Origin: Ruficoccus amylovorans | GTDB taxonomy: Bacteria; Verrucomicrobiota; Verrucomicrobiia; Opitutales; Cerasicoccaceae | Direction: 5' to 3' | NCBI RefSeq assembly: GCF_014230085.1 | Contig: NZ_JACHVB010000020.1 | Span: 310,001 to 374,000 of the forward strand | DNA length: 64,000 nt | Part shown: in pieces, positions 42,733 through 52,669 of the stretch | How the letters are laid out: every line of letters begins with the position of its first letter | How positions within the stretch are numbered: the first letter of the stretch is position 1 | Notes under the pieces: model-generated | Told to the model about the DNA's origin: nothing | What the model saw: the letters and a program-made list of their open reading frames with translations, nothing else | The model's database searches: none | Made by a program: the position numbers and the translations under genes

Positions 42733-43179
42733 CCACCGCAGGACAACGGCGGCAATCAGGGCACGGAAGTCTCTCACGCAAGGGGAGCTGCGCGCGAGCC
42801 AACGTATCCACTTTCCGATACACAGGCTCAGACATTCCCGGCGCTGTCATGGTTTTCTCGGTCCATGCGGGCGCTTGTGTGTCTAAATTTTCACACACCC
42901 TTCAGTCAGCCGTCCTGCCCACCCCGGCTCCATCCGAAGCAGCAGGCCTTGCGAGCGTCTTTCTTATCGTATCCATAAGTCAATACACTGGTTACAGTCA
43001 GAAGGCATTCGTGGCGGAGCGTGCGGGAACGACGCGCCACTTTAACGCGAATTCCTTGCATTATTAACGCAAACTCCATCTGTGGGTAGCATCGTGCGTT
43101 TAGTATTAGCAGCGAGCCGGGGCGGGTAAGCTCCGGCGCTCCAACGCCTATCATTCCTTAACCCATATTAGCGAATACC
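42733..43179. other. 447-base non-coding interval
   Basis: No gene is supported on either strand. GTGTG and CACAC (near 42880-42900) could form a weak stem downstream of opgH. The last 120 bases probably hold the promoter of the PEP-CTERM gene at 43180; no clear boxes are seen. Confidence 0.4.
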
Positions 43180-43926
43180 ATGTACACCAAACAGCTGCTT
43201 CTGGGGCTACTCTGCTCGACCGCCGCGCTACAGGCGGAAGTCAGCCTCAACTGGATCGGGGGAGACAACACAGTTCACGCCGAGTTCAACTACTACTCGA
43301 CCTTCTCCTCTAACGGCACCGCCACGGGAGCCGATTCCTACGTCGTCAAGGACAACGACGGCAACGTCGTCTCCGGCGGCCTCGCCGGGCTTGACGGCCC
43401 CGACATCATGAGTCTCAACGGCAAGACCCAACGCTTTAGCGATGGGTCCGACCACTGGCTCGAAACCACCGCGAACTGGGACCTGAGCATCTGGATGCCC
43501 GGCATCTCCGGCTATGAGACGCAGGAGTTCTGCGTGCAGATCTCGTACTTCGCCTACTTCGATGGCTCCAGCTATGACTACGCCTGGCGGCAGAACTACG
43601 ACCTGGGTATCAGCACCTACAACCTCGACGCCGACACCGCCAGCTCGATCCTTGGCACCATCCACAGTGACAGCTTCGTCGATACCGATAACGGCATCGT
43701 AACCGAAGTCTTCACCTTCACCGTGGGCAACGCCGCCGATGGCGTTTTTATCGACATCGGCGCCACCCCCGGCCTGAGCGTGGACAACCCGTCCTACATC
43801 ACCTGGATCGAGATCGATTCGGTTTCCTACGACGCCGTCCCCGAGCCCTCCACCTACGGCATGCTCACCGGCCTGGCCGTGATCGCGCTGCTGGTTTTCC
43901 GCCGCCGTCGCCACGCCGCCGCCTGA
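43180..43926 (+). CDS. PEP-CTERM exported protein
   Basis: A 248-residue exported protein with signal peptide (QLLLGLLCSTAALQA) and a C-terminal VPEPSTYG, hydrophobic helix and Arg-rich tail (FRRRRHAAA). The mature part is Asp/Gly/Ser/Thr-rich and beta-like, with no recognised domain. It precedes an alkaline phosphatase gene by 71 bases and may share its transcript. Confidence 0.83.
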   Translation: MYTKQLLLGLLCSTAALQAEVSLNWIGGDNTVHAEFNYYSTFSSNGTATGADSYVVKDNDGNVVSGGLAGLDGPDIMSLNGKTQRFSDGSDHWLETTANWDLSIWMPGISGYETQEFCVQISYFAYFDGSSYDYAWRQNYDLGISTYNLDADTASSILGTIHSDSFVDTDNGIVTEVFTFTVGNAADGVFIDIGATPGLSVDNPSYITWIEIDSVSYDAVPEPSTYGMLTGLAVIALLVFRRRRHAAA

Positions 43927-43997
43927 GCCTTTTCCGCGCTTTTTAGTTCTGCTTGCAGAGCTATTCCAGAACACCATCCTAACTGTTAAGTCACGCT

Positions 43998-45587
43998 ATG
44001 AACAAGTTCTTCCAAACCTGCGCGATTGCCGGCCTGACCGCCGCTGCCGCGTTCACCGCCACGAGCCTTGAGGCTCGTCCCAGCCGTGCCACCACCGGCG
44101 CGAAGTACATCATCTTCCTCATCGGCGACGGCATGTCGTCTGTCCAGGTCCAGGCTACCGAAGCCTTCCTCGCCGCCAACAACGGGCTCGACCCGAATGT
44201 GGCCACCGAAATGGACAATGCGGAAAACCTCCTCAACATGAACCTGCTGCCCGTGCGCGGCATCAACACCACCTACGCCTCCAACCGCTTCATCACCGAC
44301 TCGGCGGCAGCGGGCACCGCGCTGGCCACGGGCTCGAAGACCAACTACGGCGTCATCGGCAAGGACACCAGCCTGACCCAGTCCTACATGAGCATCGCCG
44401 AGATGGCGCAGGAAAAGAACTACAAGGTCGGCATCGTCAGCAGCGTCTCGCTCGACCACGCCACACCCGGCGCCTTCTACGCCAACGTGGACTCGCGCAA
44501 CTCCTACGAACTGATCGCCGTGCAGGCTGCCCAGTCGGGCTTCAACTTCTTCGGCGGCGGCGGCTGGCGACGTGCCTCGAACAACGCCTACCCCGCCGCT
44601 TTCCCGGCCATGAGCGGTAATACGCTGACCGAGATGTTCACGCTCGCCGGCTACTCCATGCTCAACGACGAGACCTCGATCCGCGCCCTCAAGTCCGCCC
44701 CGCAGGACATGGTCGTGTGCACCGTCCCGGTCCTTCAAAGCAGCGACGCCATGCCCTACGAGATTGACCGCGCTCCGGGCGCCATCTCCCTGGCCGAAAT
44801 GACCGAGATTGCCATCGACTGCCTCTACGCCAACAACACCACGGGCTTCTTCCTCATGGTCGAAGGCGGCAAGATCGACTGGGCCTGCCACGCCAACGAC
44901 CCGATGGGCACCATCGGCGACATGGTTGACTTCGACAACGCCGTGGGCAAGGCCATCGAGTTCTACAACCAGCACCCGGACGAGACCCTGATCGTCGTCA
45001 CCGGCGACCACGAAACCGGCGGCCTCACCATCGGCTTCTCCGGCACCGGCTACGAAACCTCCTTCGCCAACCTGCTCAACCAGGCCAGCTCCTATGAAGC
45101 CTTCGGTGCCGTCCTTGCCGCCTACAAGACCAACCGCAGCTTCTCCGATCCCTACGACCCGGTCTCAGAAAACATCGACTCGGCGATGAAGACCCAGATC
45201 GTCGACTCCTTTGGCATCGACTACGACAGCCTCAGCGCCTACCGCCAGCAGCGCCTCGAAGACGCCTTCGACCGCAGCATGGGCGGAGTGCCGCTCACCG
45301 GCACCAGCGCCCCCTCCGGCTACGTCGGCGGCAGCACCACCATCGACTCGCTCAACTACGGCGGCTACGACGCGCTCACGATGGAGCTTTGCCACCAGTT
45401 CAGCCAGGACACCGGTCTGGGCTGGACCAGCTACGCCCACACCGCCGTGCCGATCCCTGTCATGGCGATGGGCTTTGACGACTACCGCTTCGCCGGTTTC
45501 TACGACAACACCGACATCGCCAAGAGCATTGCCGCCGCCATGCGTGTCTCGCACGACCTGCCGCACGTCGTCGCGGTCGAGGACTGA
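43998..45587 (+). CDS. Alkaline phosphatase (PhoA superfamily)
   Basis: A 529-residue exported metal-dependent phosphomonoesterase. A signal peptide leads (AIAGLTAAAAFTATSLEA). The metal-binding IFLIGDGMSS and the catalytic serine in TDSAAAGTALATG are clear. VSLDHATPGAF, MVEGGKIDWACHAND and VVTGDHETGG supply further Asp/His/Glu ligands. It scavenges phosphate from organic esters in the periplasm or outside the cell. ATG 43998 is the obvious start. An intrinsic terminator follows. Confidence 0.94.
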   Translation: MNKFFQTCAIAGLTAAAAFTATSLEARPSRATTGAKYIIFLIGDGMSSVQVQATEAFLAANNGLDPNVATEMDNAENLLNMNLLPVRGINTTYASNRFITDSAAAGTALATGSKTNYGVIGKDTSLTQSYMSIAEMAQEKNYKVGIVSSVSLDHATPGAFYANVDSRNSYELIAVQAAQSGFNFFGGGGWRRASNNAYPAAFPAMSGNTLTEMFTLAGYSMLNDETSIRALKSAPQDMVVCTVPVLQSSDAMPYEIDRAPGAISLAEMTEIAIDCLYANNTTGFFLMVEGGKIDWACHANDPMGTIGDMVDFDNAVGKAIEFYNQHPDETLIVVTGDHETGGLTIGFSGTGYETSFANLLNQASSYEAFGAVLAAYKTNRSFSDPYDPVSENIDSAMKTQIVDSFGIDYDSLSAYRQQRLEDAFDRSMGGVPLTGTSAPSGYVGGSTTIDSLNYGGYDALTMELCHQFSQDTGLGWTSYAHTAVPIPVMAMGFDDYRFAGFYDNTDIAKSIAAAMRVSHDLPHVVAVED

Positions 45588-45640
45588 TTCCCGCCACCTG
45601 TACTGCTGCATCAACCATCAAGGTTACCGCAAAAAAACAC

Positions 45641-45674
45641 GGCGTGGCGGGTTCATCCCCGCCACGCCCTTTTT
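45641..45674 (+). terminator. Rho-independent terminator of the alkaline phosphatase gene
   Basis: GGCGTGGCGGG (45641-45651) pairs perfectly with CCCGCCACGCC (45658-45668) around a six-base loop, followed by CTTTTTG. Confidence 0.9.
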
Positions 45675-45734
45675 GCATGAATGATTACGGGCTTACGTAG
45701 CCCGCCCCTGTCTTCAAAACCAAACACTCACCGC

Positions 45735-46925
45735 ATGCCCACGCCGCTCCATAAAAAACTGCTCAGCCGCGACGCGCTCTTCTGCGCCTTTTTCGCCGTG
45801 CTGTGCCTCGTGCTGTGTTTCGTCGATCTGAACCACTTCCGCGACGACGAGGCGCAAAGTAACCTGCGTCACCACCGCGCACGTGTCCTCGAGGCCGACG
45901 ATTCCGGCATGCGCGTCAACCTCATGCTGCGCTCCGGAGCGCAGCGGCTCCAGGTCGAGCTTTTGAACGGCCCGAACAAGGGCGAGATCATCACCGCCGA
46001 CAACATGCTCACCGGGCAGCTCGCGCTCGACGAGTACTTCCAGCCCGGCGACGACCTGCTTCTGCAATACACACTCGGCCCTGATGGCAAGGCTCGCGCC
46101 GGAGTCGCCCGCGGCCACTACCGCGTGCGCGGCGAACTGCTGATGTGCGCGCTCTTTGTCGCGTTGCTGCTGGCCGTGGCCGGGAGCACCGGGGCCAAGG
46201 CGCTGCTCTCGTTCGCCTTCTCCGCGCTCATGATCTGGAAGGTGATGATCCCGCTCTTTCTCGACGGCAAGAACCCGGTCCTCATCGGCATGGCCGTCGT
46301 CCTCGTCCTGACTGCGTGCATCTGCTTCCTCGTCGGCGGGCTCAGCCGCCGGGGCTTGGCCTCCTTTCTGGGGGCCGTGCTCGGGCTGGCCGTGACTTGT
46401 GTACTGGCGCTGTTTTTCACCGACGCCTTTCGTATCAGCGGCGCGGTTCGCCCGTTCAGCGAGACGCTTCTCTACTCGGGTTTTTACGACCTGAAGCTGA
46501 CTCCGATCTTCATCGCCTCCATCGTCATCGGCTGCTCCGGGGCGATGATGGACCTGTCGATGGACATCGCCAGCGCGATGCACGAGATCAAGGACAAGAG
46601 CCCTGCGCTGGGCCTGTGGGAGCACATCAAGTCCGGCCTCTCCGTCGGACGGGCCGTCACCGGCACGATGACAACGACCCTCCTGCTCGCCTACTCCAGC
46701 AGTTACATCACCATGCTGATGCTTTTCGCCTCGCAGGGGATGCCCCTGGCCCGCATCGCCAACATCAACTACGTCGCGGCGGAGTTTCTCAACATCATGG
46801 TCGGCAGTTTCGGCCTCGTGACTGTCGCTCCGTTCACCGCGCTAGTCAGCGGTCTTATCTGGCGAAACGGCCCCGCTTCTAACCCCAACACCACTCCTCC
46901 CGCCACCGGCCAGCAGCCCGCCTGA
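45735..46925 (+). CDS. YibE/F-like membrane protein
   Basis: A 396-residue inner-membrane protein of the YibE/F family. The N-terminus has one helix and a periplasmic beta-like domain (about residues 35-120), followed by seven or so helices. The block KLTPIFIASIVIGCSGAMMDLSMDIASAMHEI is typical of the family. The function is unknown. ATG 45735 is chosen since it places the first charged residues before the first helix; the frame extends 18 codons upstream into the terminator region. It stands between terminator and SulP promoter. Confidence 0.85.
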   Translation: MPTPLHKKLLSRDALFCAFFAVLCLVLCFVDLNHFRDDEAQSNLRHHRARVLEADDSGMRVNLMLRSGAQRLQVELLNGPNKGEIITADNMLTGQLALDEYFQPGDDLLLQYTLGPDGKARAGVARGHYRVRGELLMCALFVALLLAVAGSTGAKALLSFAFSALMIWKVMIPLFLDGKNPVLIGMAVVLVLTACICFLVGGLSRRGLASFLGAVLGLAVTCVLALFFTDAFRISGAVRPFSETLLYSGFYDLKLTPIFIASIVIGCSGAMMDLSMDIASAMHEIKDKSPALGLWEHIKSGLSVGRAVTGTMTTTLLLAYSSSYITMLMLFASQGMPLARIANINYVAAEFLNIMVGSFGLVTVAPFTALVSGLIWRNGPASNPNTTPPATGQQPA

Positions 46926-47020
46926 GCGGAATATCTCTCCGGCCTTTATGTGAAACGGGTTCGAAGAAGCGCTGCCGGCCTGATGTTAGATATATTTTGC
47001 ATACGCCCAAAAAGGACAGC

Positions 47021-47050
47021 TTGACCGATACGCACATTCGGGCGTAATTA
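47021..47050 (+). promoter_or_regulatory. Predicted promoter of the SulP gene
   Basis: TTGACC (47021-47026) and TAATTA (47045-47050) with an 18-base spacer, 23 bases upstream of the SulP start. A ribosome site (AGGGG) follows. Confidence 0.45.
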
Positions 47051-47073
47051 TAGGTGCTTTTCAGGGGTAAAGC

Positions 47074-48735
47074 ATGAGATTTCCAACCTTCCGGCCTCGA
47101 CTGGTCGAGTGCCTCCACGGGTACAACTTCGGACAATTCAGGACAGACCTGATCGCCGGCATCACAGTTGGCATTGTCGCCCTGCCGCTGGCCATGGCCT
47201 TCGCCATCGCTTCGGGCGTGCCCCCGCAGGCGGGTATTTTTACCGCCGTCATCGCGGGCTTCATCATCTCGGCCTTCGGCGGCTCACGGGTACAGATCGG
47301 CGGGCCGACCGGCGCGTTCATCGTCATCGTCTATGGCATCCTGACCGAGTACGGCGCGGCCAACCTCGCCCTGTGCACGATCATGGCGGGGGTCATCCTG
47401 CTCATCATGGGCTTTGCCGGACTGGGACAGGCCATTAAATTCATCCCCTATCCGGTCACGGTCGGGTTCACCTCCGGGATCGCGGTGCTGATCCTGAGCA
47501 CGCAGATCAAAGACTTCCTCGGGCTCGACCTGGCCAGCGTGCCCTCGGGCTTTCTCGATAAGTGCGCCGCCCTCGGCGGAGCCATCGGCACCACCCACCT
47601 GCCCACGGCAATACTGGCCACGGCCTCCCTGCTGCTGATCATTTTCTGGCCCAAGGCCTGGACCCGTATCGTGCCCGGTTCGGTCGTCGCCCTCGTGCTC
47701 GGGACGGTCGCGGTGGCGCTTTTCGAGCTCCCGGTCGAGACCATCGGCTCGCGCTTCGGCGGCATCCCCGAAGGGCTCCCGCCCTTGCAGGTGCCGGAGT
47801 TTTCCTTCTCCGGACTGACCGCCCTCATCCAGCCCGCCACGACCATTGCGCTGCTCGCCGCCATCGAGTCCCTGCTCTCCGCCGTCGTCGCCGACGGTAT
47901 GATCGACGACCGTCACGACTCCAACCAGGAGCTCAAGGCCCAGGGCCTGGCCAACATCATCTGCCCGCTTTTCGGCGGGATCGCCGCTACCGGCGCCATC
48001 GCCCGCACCGCCACCAACGTCCGCAGCGGCGGGCGCACACCGATTGCCGGGATGACGCACGCCGTCACCCTGCTGCTGATCCTTCTCGTGGCCGCCCCGC
48101 TGGCCAAGTCCGTGCCGCTGGCCACGCTGGGCGCGGTGCTCGTCATGGTGGCCTACAACATGGGCGAATGGCACCAGTTCAAGCGCCTGCTCAAGTGGCC
48201 CCGTAGCGATGCCGCCGTGTTTTTGACCACTTTCGCGCTGACGGTGCTCTTTGACCTCACGCTGGCGGTCGAGGTCGGGATGGTGCTCGCTGCCATGCTC
48301 TTTATCAAGCGCGTGGCCGACACTTCGCAGATCACCCCGGTCAGCCCGGAAACGGACACCGAAGGCGTGCAGCACAGCCTGCAAGGCAAAGACGTGCCCG
48401 ACGAGGTGCAGGTCTTCCGTATCCTCGGGCCGTTCTTCTTCGGCGTGGCCGACCGGCTGGAAACCGCGCTCAAGCGCGCCCAGCGCGAACCGCAGGTCGT
48501 CATCCTGCGCATGCGCAAAGTCACCGCGATGGACGCGACCGGTCTCAACGCGCTGGAAAATCTTTACGAGAAGCTGACCCAAAAACACCGGCATCTCGTC
48601 ATCAGCGCGCTCCAGCCCCAGCCCTACCGGGCGATCAAGAAAGGCGGTCTGCTCGACCGGCTCGGCCCGGAAAACGTCTGCCCGGACATCGACGCCGCTC
48701 TCGCCCGCGCCAAGGCCATTCTCAGCCAAAAGTAG
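47074..48735 (+). CDS. SulP-family anion transporter with STAS domain
   Basis: A 553-residue inner-membrane protein. The transport domain starts with FRTDLIAGITVGIVALPLAMAFAIASGVPPQAGIFTA and includes GGSRVQIGGPTGAFIV, the SulP signature region. Near residue 440 a cytoplasmic STAS domain begins (VQVFRILGPFFFGVADRLETAL, then VVILRMRKVTAMDATGLNAL). The family carries sulfate, bicarbonate or other anions; specificity cannot be told. ATG 47074 has a good AGGGG ribosome site. Confidence 0.93.
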   Translation: MRFPTFRPRLVECLHGYNFGQFRTDLIAGITVGIVALPLAMAFAIASGVPPQAGIFTAVIAGFIISAFGGSRVQIGGPTGAFIVIVYGILTEYGAANLALCTIMAGVILLIMGFAGLGQAIKFIPYPVTVGFTSGIAVLILSTQIKDFLGLDLASVPSGFLDKCAALGGAIGTTHLPTAILATASLLLIIFWPKAWTRIVPGSVVALVLGTVAVALFELPVETIGSRFGGIPEGLPPLQVPEFSFSGLTALIQPATTIALLAAIESLLSAVVADGMIDDRHDSNQELKAQGLANIICPLFGGIAATGAIARTATNVRSGGRTPIAGMTHAVTLLLILLVAAPLAKSVPLATLGAVLVMVAYNMGEWHQFKRLLKWPRSDAAVFLTTFALTVLFDLTLAVEVGMVLAAMLFIKRVADTSQITPVSPETDTEGVQHSLQGKDVPDEVQVFRILGPFFFGVADRLETALKRAQREPQVVILRMRKVTAMDATGLNALENLYEKLTQKHRHLVISALQPQPYRAIKKGGLLDRLGPENVCPDIDAALARAKAILSQK

Positions 48736-48970
48736 GCGGCTTTAGACCGGTTCCAGGTAGCTTTGAGGGTTATGTGAAAGGGTGTCTTCTTCAAAGACAC
48801 GCTCTCACCCACTCTCCAAAAAAATTTGAGACGGAACTTTGTTCCTTCGCAAGAGCGAGTGACCTTCGACTCCGGAAAGAATCGGTATTACCCGCCTGGC
48901 GGGAGACGCAAATCAGGATAAGAAATCCATCCCGATCAAGCCGCAGTCGTTGCGTGATTTGAACATCAAA

Positions 48971-48998
48971 AAGGCCGTCTCACAATGGAGACGGCCTT
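48971..48998 (-). terminator. Terminator of the gap-pgk-tpiA operon
   Basis: AAGGCCGTCTC (48971-48981) and GAGACGGCCTT (48988-48998) pair perfectly around six bases. Read on the minus strand it is followed directly by a T-run (AAAA at 48967-48970 on the plus strand), about 165 bases after the tpiA stop. It may also stop SulP transcription. Confidence 0.75.
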
Positions 48999-49115
48999 AA
49001 TGGTATGGGGTGTGGGCTTGAGAAAATGATAGAACTTTTATTCGCGTAGCATTCGCATCAAGTGCGAGAATTAAGGTCAGTGTACATCCCGGACTGGCCT
49101 TGCCAAGTGTTTTTT

Positions 49116-49148
49116 CCCGGTTTTTCAAATTTTTATCGAAAAACCGGG
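49116..49148. terminator. Stem-loop immediately after tpiA
   Basis: CCCGGTTTTTC (49116-49126) and GAAAAACCGGG (49138-49148) are perfect inverted copies with an 11-base AT-rich loop, 14 bases after the tpiA stop on the minus strand. A-residues follow on that strand, so it is not a standard terminator; it may protect the mRNA 3' end. Confidence 0.5.
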
Positions 49149-49161
49149 AACACACTTAAAT

Positions 49162-49950
49162 TCAGCCCTCGGACTTGGTCTGGGCCGCAGCGGCTTCGAC
49201 CAGCTTGGCGAAAGACTTGGCTTCGAGAGCCGCCCCGCCAATGAGGCCGCCATCGATATCCTTTTCGGCCAGCAGTTCCGCGGCGTTGGCGGGCTTCATG
49301 GAGCCGCCATAGAGCAGGCGGATCTTGTCGGCCGCTTCGGCGCCGAGTACGTCAGCCAGCATCTTGCGGATGGCGGCGTGGACTTCCTGCGCCATTTCCG
49401 GCGTGGCGGTCTTGCCCGTGCCGATGGCCCAAACAGGCTCGTAGGCCACGACGATGCTCTCGGCGTGCTTCTTGTCCACCCCGGCGAGGCCGCCCTTGAC
49501 CTGCTCCTCGATCACGGCGAGGGTCTGGCCAGCTTCGCGCTGCTCGATGGTTTCACCGACGCAGAGGATGGGCTTGAGGTTATTTTCCAGCGAGGCGAGG
49601 ACCTTCTGGTTGATGAAGGCGTCGGTTTCGCCAAAGTACTGGCGCCGCTCGCTGTGGCCAAGGATGACGTAGCTCACGTAGAAAGTCCGCAGCATGGAGG
49701 CGGAGATTTCGCCCGTGTAGGCACCGTCGGGTTCGGGGTGCATGTTCTGCGCGCCGAGCTGGATGTTGTTGGCTTCGGACAGGGCCTTGGCCGCGCTTTC
49801 GAGCGCGGTGAAGGGGGGGCAGATCGCCACTCCCACCTCGGTCTGTGTGCCGATTTCAGCGAGGATGCCTTTGATGAGTTCCACGCCGTCGGGCGCGGTC
49901 TTGTTCATCTTCCAGTTCCCCGCGATCAGATATTTACGCTTTGTAGCCAT
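49162..49950 (-). CDS. tpiA: Triosephosphate isomerase
   Basis: A 262-residue cytoplasmic glycolytic enzyme interconverting dihydroxyacetone phosphate and glyceraldehyde 3-phosphate. The opening LIAGNWKMNKT, the catalytic His in ILGHSERR, the catalytic Glu in VAYEPVWAIGTGKTA, and LLYGGSMKPANA are all present. It is the third gene of a gap-pgk-tpiA operon, 23 bases after pgk. Confidence 0.97.
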   Translation of the reverse strand: MATKRKYLIAGNWKMNKTAPDGVELIKGILAEIGTQTEVGVAICPPFTALESAAKALSEANNIQLGAQNMHPEPDGAYTGEISASMLRTFYVSYVILGHSERRQYFGETDAFINQKVLASLENNLKPILCVGETIEQREAGQTLAVIEEQVKGGLAGVDKKHAESIVVAYEPVWAIGTGKTATPEMAQEVHAAIRKMLADVLGAEAADKIRLLYGGSMKPANAAELLAEKDIDGGLIGGAALEAKSFAKLVEAAAAQTKSEG

Positions 49951-49973
49951 AATGTTTTGAATTGGGTAAAAAT

Positions 49974-51176
49974 TTAAGCCTGCTCAAGAGCGGCCACGCC
50001 CGGCAAGGTTTTTCCTTCCAGGAATTCGAGGCTGGCGCCGCCGCCGGTGCTGATGAAGGAGACCTTGTCCCCGTAACCGCTCTTCTTGATCGCCTTGACG
50101 GAGTCGCCCCCGCCGATGATCGAGATGGCGTCGGCTTCGGCCACGGCCTCGGCCACGGCGAAGGTGCCCTTGGCGCATTCCTTGATCTCGAAGACGCCCA
50201 TCGGGCCGTTCCAGAGGATGGTCTTGGCCTTGGCCACTTCGCTCTTGTAAAGCTCGATGGTCTTCGGGCCGATGTCCACACCCTGCCAGCCGTCGGGGAT
50301 GTCCCCCTCGACGATCTTGGTTTCGCCGACCTGGGCGTTGCCGAAGTCGAGTTTGTCGGTGACGAGCGTATCGACGGGCAGCAGGAAGTTCACGCCCTTG
50401 GCTTCGGCCTTGGCCAGGCAAGCCTTGGCGGTCTCGATCTTGTCGGGCTCGGACAGGCTGTCGCCGACCTTCTTGCCCTGCGCGAGCGCGAAGGTGTAGG
50501 CCATGGCACCGCCGATGAGCATGGTGTCGCACTTTTCGAGCAGCGCCTCGATGACGGTGATCTTGTCAGAGACTTTGGCCCCGCCGAGGATGACGGCGAA
50601 GGGGCGCTCGGGCTTGGCGGTCTTTTCGCCGAGGAAGTCCAGTTCCTTCTCGATGAGGAAGCCGGAGACCTTCGGGCCGGAAATGTACTTGGTGATCCCT
50701 TCGGTGGTGGCGTGGGCGCGGTGGGCCGTGCCGAAAGCGTCGTTGACGTAGGCGTCGGCCAGCTTGGCCAGGGCCTGGCAAAACTCGGGGTCGTTCTTTT
50801 CCTCGCCCTTGTAGAAGCGGGCGTTCTCCAGCAGGATGACACCGCCGTCGGCCAGCTCATTGGCGGCCTTTTCGGCTTCCGGTCCGATGCAGTCGGGGAC
50901 GAAGAGCACGGGCTGTCCGAGGCGCTCGGAAAGGGCCTTGGCTACGGGGGCCAGCGTGTACTTCAGATTCTTTTCACCCTTGGGGCGACCCAGGTGGCTG
51001 GCCAGGATGACCTTGGCGCCTTGATCGACCAGGTGCTTGATGGTCGGCAGCGCGCCCACGATGCGGGTGTCGTCGGAGATGTTGCCCTGCGCGTCGAAGG
51101 GAACATTGAAGTCCACGCGCACGAACACGCGCTTACCGGCGAGGTTGACGTCCTTGATGGTTTTGACGGAAGCCAT
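49974..51176 (-). CDS. pgk: Phosphoglycerate kinase
   Basis: A 400-residue glycolytic kinase making ATP from 1,3-bisphosphoglycerate. The N-terminal KRVFVRVDFNVPFD signature, ASHLGRPKG, the nucleotide region DIGPKTIELY and the C-terminal GGGDSVKAIKKSG motif are intact. ATG 51176 gives the correct N-terminus; the frame runs further upstream through a short tandem repeat in the gap-pgk gap, which is not coding. Confidence 0.97.
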   Translation of the reverse strand: MASVKTIKDVNLAGKRVFVRVDFNVPFDAQGNISDDTRIVGALPTIKHLVDQGAKVILASHLGRPKGEKNLKYTLAPVAKALSERLGQPVLFVPDCIGPEAEKAANELADGGVILLENARFYKGEEKNDPEFCQALAKLADAYVNDAFGTAHRAHATTEGITKYISGPKVSGFLIEKELDFLGEKTAKPERPFAVILGGAKVSDKITVIEALLEKCDTMLIGGAMAYTFALAQGKKVGDSLSEPDKIETAKACLAKAEAKGVNFLLPVDTLVTDKLDFGNAQVGETKIVEGDIPDGWQGVDIGPKTIELYKSEVAKAKTILWNGPMGVFEIKECAKGTFAVAEAVAEADAISIIGGGDSVKAIKKSGYGDKVSFISTGGGASLEFLEGKTLPGVAALEQA

Positions 51177-51188
51177 GATGAAAATCAG

Positions 51189-51220
51189 GTTTGAGAGTTT
51201 GAGCGTTTGAAAGTTTGAAA
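51189..51220. repeat. Tandem 8-bp repeat in the gap-pgk leader
   Basis: Four consecutive 8-base units (GTTTGAGA, GTTTGAGC, GTTTGAAA, GTTTGAAA) on the plus strand. On the mRNA they form a U/C/A-rich stretch 12 bases before the pgk start codon. Confidence 0.8.
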
Positions 51221-51302
51221 GTCTTTCCCAAAAGGCGATGCGCGGCCTGACAAATGCAGGCGTCCGGATGGACCGACAATCGTCCTGCTTCCGGGAAAGC
51301 GA

Positions 51303-51350
51303 GGCCGCCCACATATGTGGGCGGCCCGCCGGAAAATCCGTTAGCGGATT
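51303..51350 (-). promoter_or_regulatory. 24-bp perfect palindrome and second hairpin between gap and pgk
   Basis: GGCCGCCCACAT (51303-51314) and its inverted copy (51315-51326) form a perfect palindrome, able to make a 10-bp stem with a four-base loop in the mRNA. A smaller AATCCG/CGGATT hairpin (51335-51350) sits between it and the gap stop. No T-run follows, so mRNA processing or attenuation within the operon is more likely than termination. Confidence 0.65.
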
Positions 51351-51353
51351 GGC

Positions 51354-52669
<1,316 letters not shown>

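Larger units (their letters stand above)
48736..49161. other. Non-coding interval between SulP and tpiA genes
   Basis: Convergent intergenic region. It holds the hairpin at 48971 (terminator for the minus-strand operon) and a long stem at 49116. No further gene is supported. Confidence 0.5.

Noticed and set aside
42906-43154. 82-codon minus-strand frame between opgH and a PEP-CTERM gene
   Set aside because: No ribosome site, no domain and an erratic composition; not supported.
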